From: Trichostrongylus colubriformis | Lineage: Eukaryota > Nematoda > Chromadorea > Rhabditida > Trichostrongylidae | Length of the DNA stretch: 64,000 nt | Assembly: GCA_963978905.1 (NCBI GenBank) | Contig: OZ022259.1 | Location: 29,427,994-29,491,993 of the forward strand | Direction: 5' to 3' | Part shown: positions 56,675 to 64,000 of the stretch, in pieces | How positions within the stretch are numbered: position 1 is the first letter of the stretch | Layout: each line of letters opens with the position of its first letter | Notes under the pieces: generated by a model | The model's database searches: none | Seen by the model: the letters and a program-made list of their open reading frames with translations, nothing else | Told to the model about the DNA's origin: nothing | Translations under genes and position numbers: made by a program

Positions 56675-57573
56675 TTAGGTTGATTCATAATAAATCGGAC
56701 AAATGGTAGTGATGATTTCTAGAGATCATAACTCAGTAACGAATTAACGAAAATGGACGCGCGAGGTACCGTTGGAATGAGTATGAAAAGCTCTTCAAAG
56801 TACCGCAAAATAATCACTCCAAAGTAAATTCATTCCGCCACAATGCCGCACGATTTCAAGCGGTCCAGAGACCACATCCGCAACGTCATACTATTTATAT
56901 CGCTATCTGGCCACGAACCCGCGAATATCGGCAGACGTCTGATAGAAGTTCACAAGGAGCATGCCCCCAGCAGAAGTACACTATAGTTGTAGCATTCGAA
57001 GTTTGCGTCAGGCGACTATTCCATCGAAGACGAAAACCGCGGTTGGTGGAGCGTGCACGGCGTAGAGTACTGGGAGCTGCTCGATGAAGGTACCACAGTA
57101 TCCGCCGACGTCTACGTTCGTCAATTACGAGAATTGAGGGCCAATGTCCAAAGTTCGCTACGGCGGCGGTCACATGACTACTTCCAGCACGACAACGTGT
57201 CTACTTCCACAGACCGCACTTCGCAAGATCGACCAAGGCCGAGCTGCTGTCGTACAGTTAGACCGTACTTCTATACCCACCGTACTCCCCAGACCTGGCC
57301 CCTTCAGATTTCCACCTTTTCTCCCACAGCCAACGCCACCTGGACGGCCAAGACTTCAAAACTCGTGACGAGGTCAAGGCGGCACTCGGCAACTTTTTCG
57401 AGCTCCAGCTTCCGGCCTTCTGGAGCAAGGGCATCCATGATCTGCCTATACCGTGGCAGAAGGTCATCGATAAAGATGGAGTATATTCCAAGTGAATCCC
57501 TGTTGTCGTAAAAAAGTTGTACGACAATGATTAAAATTGGTCAATTTGTCCGATTTATTATGAATCAACCTAA
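56675..57573 (+). mobile_element. Mariner element, internally deleted, copy 2
   Basis: 899 bp flanked by TA (56673-56674, 57574-57575), the inverse of 25941-26841. Start at 56843 (MPHDFKRSRDH). It has the same internal loss of the transposase middle, then VHGVEYWELLDEGTTVSADV near 57056 and a C-terminal frame ending near 57494. It lacks the G-run of copy 1 but is still frameshifted. Confidence 0.85.
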
Positions 57574-57579
57574 TATATA

Positions 57580-58510
57580 TAAAACGCTTCGTCTGTCCCT
57601 CCGTCCGTCCCTTTGTCCGTCTGTCACGAAATTCATATCTCGCGTCGCAGTAGAGCTGGGACTCTGATTTTTTAAAGTGATATAAGGGGTGGTAATGGGA
57701 CATCAGTGGTGAGGGAACGGAAGTGATAGCAACTGATAAGGGCTGATAAGGAGCCTCGAAAGGCGAATGGCGAGGAATTGATATCTGTCGTCGCAGCAAA
57801 GCTGGGACTCAGGATTTTTAGAGCGATATAGGGCGTGGTAAAGGGACATCAGTGATGAGGGAACGGAAGTGATAACAGCTGATAAGGGCTGATTAGGAAC
57901 CTCGAAAGGCGAACGGCGAGAAATTGATATCTCGCGTCGCAGCAAAGCTGGGTCTCTGAATTTTCAAAGATAAACCATCAAATTATTATTTTTTGTTTCT
58001 TCCGTTTCTACGTTCTTCACAGGTTTGTACTACATCGCCAATCGCGCGCTGTAGTGTGCGCCCGCCAACTGGTATGGAATAATTCATTTAGTATGTCTGT
58101 GTATGTGTCTGTCACAAAATATATACATCGCGTCAGAGCGTTGATGGTATCCTGAATGTTACAAGTGAGAGAAGGGGAACCCTAGCGGCGAGACCGAAAC
58201 TGATAGCAGCTGATAAGGGCTGATAAGAAGCGTCGAAGGAAGAACGAGTCGTTGCGCTTTCCGATTTGACTCTCGAGCGGTGACACTCGCAATGTCATGC
58301 TGGATGTAACAGGGGCTCGATGATGGGTGGATGATCTACATTGATAAGGGTTGATCAGATTCAGTTATAAGAGTGGAAATGCAATTGCTGCCAAATCCGT
58401 ATCGCTTTTCGCGACAGGTGACACTCATAGGAATTTTGAGGGATGGGACGAAGACATTGATGGTAGATGATCCAATCTGTAAGCGGCTGATGATTCGATA
58501 CGGAGAGTCA
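57580..58510 (+). repeat. Satellite composite copy with two heads
   Basis: A TCTG-rich head at 57590-57630 is followed by monomers whose ATATCT marker falls at 57635, 57781 and 57927, again exactly 146 bp apart. A MITE right end lies near 58035-58075 and a second head follows at 58080-58130 with two more diverged monomers. It confirms that the 146-bp period is shared by sequence subfamilies unlike those in array 2. Confidence 0.8.
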
Positions 58511-58854
58511 AAAGGCAAAGGCTTGTACTCGAAAAGACAGTGGAGTGTCCATAATCATAGCTATAGTAGAGGACCGTACGGGGAGCTTAGTTATGATAGA
58601 CTGAATCTCATAACCACTGATCAGCGCTAATACGAACCATTAGCAAGTGAATCGGATGGAATCCTATACGCCGATTACTACTACAACAGACCGCTATAGT
58701 TGAAGGGTCTGATGTTTAGCGCCAGTGGGTAAGCATATTTGGTTTGTGTTCTGATGGCAGCTGCAGCTATAGTCGACCACTGAACTGTTCAGCCTTATGG
58801 ATAATGGCATCTGTCTTTTGACGCTGAACTCTCATATGATCTAGATGCTATCTA
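58511..58854 (+). repeat. Diverged composite tail
   Basis: Diverged relative of 7960-8120 (for example a CGACC(A/G)CTGAA word and a GTGTTCTGAT word). It is interrupted by the mariner at 58855 and continues after 60106. Confidence 0.5.
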
Positions 58855-60103
58855 TTAGGTTGTCGCATTGAAATTTTCACTTTATTACACAAAAATTTCA
58901 GTTTAATTTATTTGCAATACAATCAGATCGATTTTTCAAAGTATATTCCATTAGAATCAGTAACTCTCTGCCAACGACGAGGTAGGTCTAATATGCCAGT
59001 ACGAAAAAAATCAGAAGACTTAGAAGCGAAAAGTTCCGAGAGTCGGATTTGGGGTCCTCTCGAGAATCGTATTGTTTCTCAGCTAGAAACGCCTTGAGGG
59101 AGCGGAAAAGGTGGCAGTCTTTTGGGGCTAGGTCGGGCGAGTACGAAGGGTGTACCACGGTAGACCAGCCCAAACTCAGGATTTTTTTTTGGGGAGGGGG
59201 GGGGGGGGAAGTAGCTACATGGGGTGGTCTGCCATTGTCATGCAAAAAAGTAAATCCGATCCTGCTGCATTCTGATTTTATCGCTCAGGGGATCCAGCTG
59301 CTCACAGTGATATTCCTTGGTGCCAGTAGTATTGTCCGGTAGCAGCTCCCATTGAATCACTTCGGGCGTATTCCACCAGACAGATAACATAAACTTTCAA
59401 GCCCCTTGTTCAGGTCGTGGTGTTTGCACTCCTTTCTCGCCTTCTTCGAGCATTTGGCGCCTGCGGCTATGGTTGACGTACATCACCCATGATTCATCAC
59501 CAGTAACCTAATTGGAGAGCCATCTCAAGTGTCTGTGTGCGGACAGGTTTGCCATGCAGGCCTCGATGGGGATGGGTTGCAGTCAGTTCACGGGGTACCC
59601 GATAACACAACTTGTGCGACTTTCCCCATTTGATGGGGATGTCTAGCTATTGTGTAGTGATGACACTGAAATGCCTCCGCCAGATCGCGGAAACAATTTT
59701 TGGGGTTCTCTTCTAGAGCTTCCTGTAGGCGCTCCAGATCGATGCTCACACTGCGTCCGGGGTGTGGTGAGTCTTCGCGCTCGTAGTCCGCATCGTCGAA
59801 CTTATTGAATCAGTTCAAGGCGGTATTCTAGGAGAGGTTGGACTGTTCCATCGCACTGCATATAATCCGATGTGCTTCAGCTGCTGTGTGGTTCAGACAA
59901 TACTCGTGAAGTAGAAGCAAGCGGACTCGGTTGCGTGAAAGGCTCATTATTAACAAGTTTAAATGCGTGAGCGCATAACACTAACAGTATCGATCGCGCG
60001 GGACCTCACCCTCATACATCCCTAGCCAGTGAATGTTTTGGAAGTTTTTAAACAAAAATATAGGATCACATAAAAAAGCGAAAATTTCAATGCGACAACC
60101 TAA
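58855..60103 (-). mobile_element. Near full-length mariner with degenerate transposase
   Basis: 1249 bp, a normal mariner length, bounded by TA and by about 28-bp inverted termini (TTAGGTTGTCGCATTGAAAT). The transposase reads on the minus strand from Met at 59947 (MSLSRNRVRLLLLHEYCL), through EALEENPKNCFRDLAEAF, to FLHDNGRPP and YSPDLAPKDCHLF near 59170, the last Asp of the D,D34D triad. Several stops and a poly-G run at 59193-59208 break it. It is a pseudogene, but all main segments are present, unlike the other mariners here. Confidence 0.85.
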
Positions 60104-60105
60104 TA

Positions 60106-60643
60106 CATTATTAATAGCAAAACAAATGATCCATTTTCCAATGCAGTATTAGGAGCAACCAGGCGTATCGGCAGCTAGGCCAAGTGGTAGTGCACGTTCG
60201 GTTAGTGATAAGCATGGGTAACTAACTGTCAAAGGATATACTGTCAATATGTAAGAACCAGGTGAGCTATCGCACAATACTGCGCGAATATCATAGTAAT
60301 AGAATTGCTTAACGAGGATATGGTCGATGTTGACTTTTTGCCGATCATCTGCTTTCTACATAAAGGTGAATAGAGATCAAGCGATATCAAAGATGCTGCC
60401 ACTGAGGAAGGTCACCATTTTTCAGAGGTCCAGATGACTTAGCGGTCGATACCTGTTGTTGCAATGATATCGACGACCAGTGTTTAAGAATGACATGGGT
60501 AAATCTATTTATCAGTTAACCCTTCGGCTAAAGTGGTCACTATTGGGAGTTTAGATAGTTTATGGATGACAGTTTTGGATCCAACTGCGCCATCTAATAG
60601 CAATTTGTCCATTTGCTGAGCACCTATTTCCTACATATTGCTT
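60106..60643 (-). repeat. Diverged composite repeat
   Basis: Diverged composite-tail sequence beside the MITE, recognisable by words such as CAGTATTAGGAGCAACCA and AGCGGTCGATACCTGTTGTT. No gene. Confidence 0.5.
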
Positions 60644-60907
60644 ACCAGCTGGCAAGCGCACACTACTACGCGCGATTCATGACGTTGTTGTGCAAAATAG
60701 GGTTGATCGGCACGACCAGTTGTTTATGGAGTTGAATGAATTTTCTTTCCTCTGCTTTCATCTGAGCTGTTGAATTGGGAGGAGCAGAGAAGATGGCGTG
60801 ATAAAAAGAGCAATTTGGTATAAATATACTTCAGTCGCTTTGCATCGAGCCCGCTTTGCACGTCATTGACACGAATCGCGCGCAGTGGTGTGCGCGAGCC
60901 AACTATT
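60644..60907. mobile_element. MITE with ACCAGTTGG-type termini, third copy
   Basis: 264 bp. The left end is ACCAGCTGGCAAGCGCACAC and the right end ...GTGTGCGCGAGCCAACTATT, the inverted repeats of the family at 8428-8695. The final bases of the right end have mutated (ACTGGT to ACTATT). Confidence 0.7.
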
Positions 60908-61269
60908 TTAGGTAATCATGGGAGTTTGGATAGTTCAGGATCGGTAGTTTTGTATTCGATTGCATCGATTGGTAACAATTTGTTGACTTGCTGAGCATCT
61001 AATTCGTACCATTGATGATAGATCCGTATCCCGATTACCGACGTTTATCGTTTTCGTGAACATGCTTCACTGTTGGGTATTTTACATAGTCTAGCGGTCG
61101 ATACCCAGTGTTGCTGCCAGTACCGCCTTAGAAAATGATTCCAAGTGAAACGTTTGCTTTGCTATCACAAATATTGGTATATCATGATTATCAATATATA
61201 ATAGATTGCAGTATTAAGAGGAATGCACCATTTTTTGGATGACTAGGCAATTCAGCGGTCGATACATCG
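60908..61269 (-). repeat. Composite tail, inverted copy
   Basis: Reverse complement of about 8090-8427, diverged, ending at CGATACATCG where the LINE's 3' tail begins. It marks the insertion point of the LINE. Confidence 0.75.
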
Positions 61270-63895
61270 GTCATTGTTAATGTTAATGTTTATTACGTTG
61301 CTAAGGCAAGCGTAGAACAAGAGTTAACAAAGGAACGTCAAATCAACGGAACATCAACAAACATGATAAACCAGCAAATTAAAATTCAGAATTCACAATA
61401 ACAGTTATACAACACTCCCAAGTTAATGCACGATTTATCAATCAGAAGTGAACTGCTGAACCTCAAGGAACTAGGAGATCTTGTATTTACCTAATACTTT
61501 AGTCATACGTTGCTTAAACTGATTGAAGTTGTCAGAGGAGGCTGCATTTTCTGTTAACCTATTATATAAGCTAGCCGCTCTATATGTAAAGCTTCGGGCC
61601 CTTACATTAGTTTTGGGAATGTTCAAGAAAATCTTCAGCTCTCCGCTTCTGGTACGAGACCGAACCATCTTATAGAAACTAGGAGAGCCAAAATCCTTGA
61701 TCTGGTACAGGAGCTGATATACCATGCACACATCGAAGATTTTGCGCCTTGATTCCAGCGTTGTAAGTTTCAGATATTTATTCCTAATAAAAGCCTTCGG
61801 AATTCTTGAATGTAAAAACCCTTACTTCGAAAAAGTATTTTCCGCGTGAAGTTATTTTGTAACTTTTCCAGAGCGTTAATGTCCTTTCTCCTCACGGGGT
61901 GAAACACAGTGGCACCAGATTCGACCAAAGGTCGAGCATAGGTCTTGTAGGCCTTGAACAGAATGGACTTATTCGTCGTGGACAGTGCCTTGAAAATATG
62001 CCCCGTACGCATGAGAGCTAAACTGCACCGCTTTTGAACATGTATAGAAAAGTCAAGAGTATTGGTGTAGTAAAATCCAAGATCTCTTACGCGCTCGACA
62101 GGGGAGATTGCAATCTCGTCAACCACATAGGGGCAAGGAATAGCCGCTGGATCAGTAGCGATTGTCATACTAATGGTCTTATTCGGGGCCAAAGGTAGCT
62201 GCCATCGTCTTGCCCACTCACTCAACCGAGTAATGGCCTCCTGCAGTTGTTCACTGTCGGCGAGCCTCTAATGGCTTTGAAAACTTTTACATCATCAGCA
62301 TACATCAACGTGACAACACCTAGACCCTCAAAAAGGTTTGGAATCTCAGAGGTGAAAATGTTCAAAAGAACCGGGGATAGTACTCCTCCCTGCGGCACTC
62401 CACTTTCACATCCTTGTAACTCGAATATGCTTGCCCGATACGCACCTGATAAGTTCTTCCAGAGAGGAAATTTGCCGTCCATTTGATGAGGATGGGATGA
62501 AAACCCTGCATATCCAGCTTGTACAACAACTTTCTATGGGGAACCCTGTCGAACGCTTTGGCAAAGTCAAAGTAAACAACATCACAACAGTGTCCGTTGT
62601 CAGTCTCCTTGGACCAGTAATCAAGACTTCCAGTCATATTTGTCTCCACAGACCGGCCAGGGATAAAACCATGTTGAGCACGCGGAAAGATTTTAGCGCC
62701 AGCGATATACTCAAGAATATGATCTTTGAGTGATTTTTCAAAAAGCCTTCAAAACAGGGATGTTATGCTTACTGGTCGATAATTCGCCGGATCCGAAGAA
62801 GGTTCCTTCTTCAGCACGAGTAACAAAGGAATGCTTCCAACGCCCTGGAACTTCTCCAGTCATTAGTGATTGATCGAACACGTACGCCAATGGTCCACAA
62901 ATAACCTCAGCTACCTTTTTTTTTGAAGGAGAGCGGAATGAGATCAGGGGGTTACCGTGGAGGATTTTGGCCAAGCTACAATCTGCTCATAAATTTGATT
63001 CGCTTGAAACTACGGCACGTCATTCATAGTCGACGTCAACGGGGGCGAATGATCAGGGATTGTATCATCCTTAGGCAGAAAGGAGCTCGAGAACTGCTCA
63101 GCAAACAGGTTTGCTTTGTCATATGCATTGCTTACCACTAAATCTCCTGTCTTCAAGAAGCCCACACACTTCCTTTCATGAATCTTGTTATTGAGGTATC
63201 TATAAAAGTTTTCACTTTTCCCAGCCTCTATAACTTTCTTTTCAATACTGCAACTAAACTTCTTTAGTCGAGAGAGAAACTTTGCGGAATATTCGCTATA
63301 TTTCGTCCAATCTCCGGTGCACCTAGCTTCTTGGTAAAGGCATTTGATGGCAGCTCATGTTCTGCAAGTACCCTGGCAGTATCATCGATTTCAAAGAAGT
63401 GGCTTTCTTCCAGAAAACGTAATAGTCTATTGCTAAGTGCAATACATTTAACAGCAACTCATACTTATCATTGACGCTCTGACACGTTTCAAACAAGCTA
63501 ACCCAGTGTATCCTAGCGAGGTCTTTGCAAAGCTCACTAAAATTGCAAGCGGAGTATGCTCTACAAAATAAGGGCCTGGGTGGTGATTCGTGCCCATCAA
63601 TGTCAAATGAAATGCTGCTGTGATCACTGTAACCAACAGGAGAAAGGATACTCAGACTGCGAACTGAATTCTTATTACTGCTGAAGACTAGATCCAAAAG
63701 CTTCCCAAACCTTGTTGGTTCTTTTACATGTTGAGATAATTTTTGGCAATGCATCAGTTCATAAAGTGATGATAAGGCAGAACGAAACGTCTCTGGACAA
63801 GCGTCATAGTCCCAATCAGGAATATTGAAATCCCCCACAATCAAAGCATGATGCTCACATGCTACTAGATCACTCAGAACGCGAGGATCAAGCCC
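61270..63895 (-). pseudogene. CR1/jockey-group LINE, truncated and frameshifted
   Basis: The minus strand carries an endonuclease frame at 63323-63900 ([37 protein letters not shown]) and then reverse transcriptase (VVYFDFAKAFDRVPHRKLL near 62550, SGVPQGGVLSPVLLNIF near 62390, LMYADDVKVF near 62300). A C-terminal region follows, ending at 61471. The frame changes near 62380, 62222 and 61770. The 3' end has an AATAAA-containing tail with tandem ACATTA/CATTAA hexamers, typical of CR1-type elements that prime on microsatellite ends. The endonuclease lacks its N-terminal part, so the copy is 5'-truncated near 63900. Confidence 0.85.
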
Positions 63896-64000
63896 GTGCG
63901 GTGCAGCTTGGTTTGGCGCAACACCCAATACTCGCCATACAGGCGGCGTTCGGGACAGGAAAGACGGTGGTTGGTGCCTTGATAGCCGTTCGCCTCGCCA
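63880..64000 (+). CDS. Partial helicase, Q-motif and Walker A region (cut by window edge)
   Basis: In plus frame 1 from 63901 (and probably from about 63880) the sequence reads [13 protein letters not shown], then [17 protein letters not shown], continuing open to the window end. A glutamine-containing motif followed by GTGKT after a hydrophobic strand is the ATP-binding start of superfamily-1 (UPF1/Dna2-like) helicases. ATP hydrolysis would drive nucleic-acid unwinding. It directly abuts the LINE endonuclease, so either the LINE interrupts a helicase gene or the exon lies in a rearranged junction. Only about 35 residues are visible, so exact family and intactness are unknown. Confidence 0.6.

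Overview
The window looks like nuclear DNA of a parasitic strongylid nematode, most likely a hookworm (Ancylostoma-like). The evidence is an RTE retrotransposon of the type abundant in hookworm genomes, BEL/Pao LTR elements, many mariner relics, short introns, splice acceptors of the TTTTNCAG type, and dense nested repeats with few host genes. No bacterial features, rRNA genes, convincing tRNA genes or CRISPR arrays are visible.

The window is organised around a segmental duplication. Copy A runs from base 1 to about 5350 and resumes at about 27590-30930. Copy B runs from about 45164 to 50650 and 51630-54340. By eye they are roughly 85-90% identical. Copy A is split by about 22 kb of nested repeats: 146-bp satellite arrays, a MITE, an intact-looking 11.7-kb BEL/Pao retrotransposon inserted in that MITE, and an internally deleted mariner. 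Several insertions have a paralogous empty site in the other copy, which orders them after the duplication.

The best-supported host genes are a pair of small two-exon genes on the minus strand, one per duplicate (27930-28526 and 52158-52752). Each encodes a secreted, basic 74-76 residue precursor whose cysteines follow the CS-alpha-beta (defensin / scorpion-toxin fold) pattern. Each has a candidate trans-splice acceptor about 15 nt before the ATG and an AATAAA just after the stop. Upstream of each lies a second unusually conserved exon-like block. A 3' terminal exon of an unidentified gene lies at the left edge and is frameshifted in copy B. At the right edge the last ~120 bp read as the Walker-A region of a superfamily-1-like helicase, abutting a truncated CR1-type LINE.

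Layout: 1-5350 duplication A, first part; 5350-7040 unassigned; 7040-11396 satellite composites and MITEs; 11397-23082 BEL/Pao element with gag-pol and a second zinc-knuckle ORF; 23083-25940 satellite remnants and unassigned sequence; 25941-26841 mariner; 27590-30930 duplication A with defensin-like gene 1, a MULE-type MITE and a fold-back mariner; 31000-32860 decayed RTE; 32930-37500 unassigned with hairpins; 37523-43834 a second LTR element, antisense and lacking pol; 45164-54340 duplication B with a solo LTR and defensin-like gene 2; 55780-57573 two adjacent mariners; 57590-61269 satellite composite with a near full-length mariner and a MITE; 61270-63900 CR1-type LINE; 63880-64000 helicase fragment.
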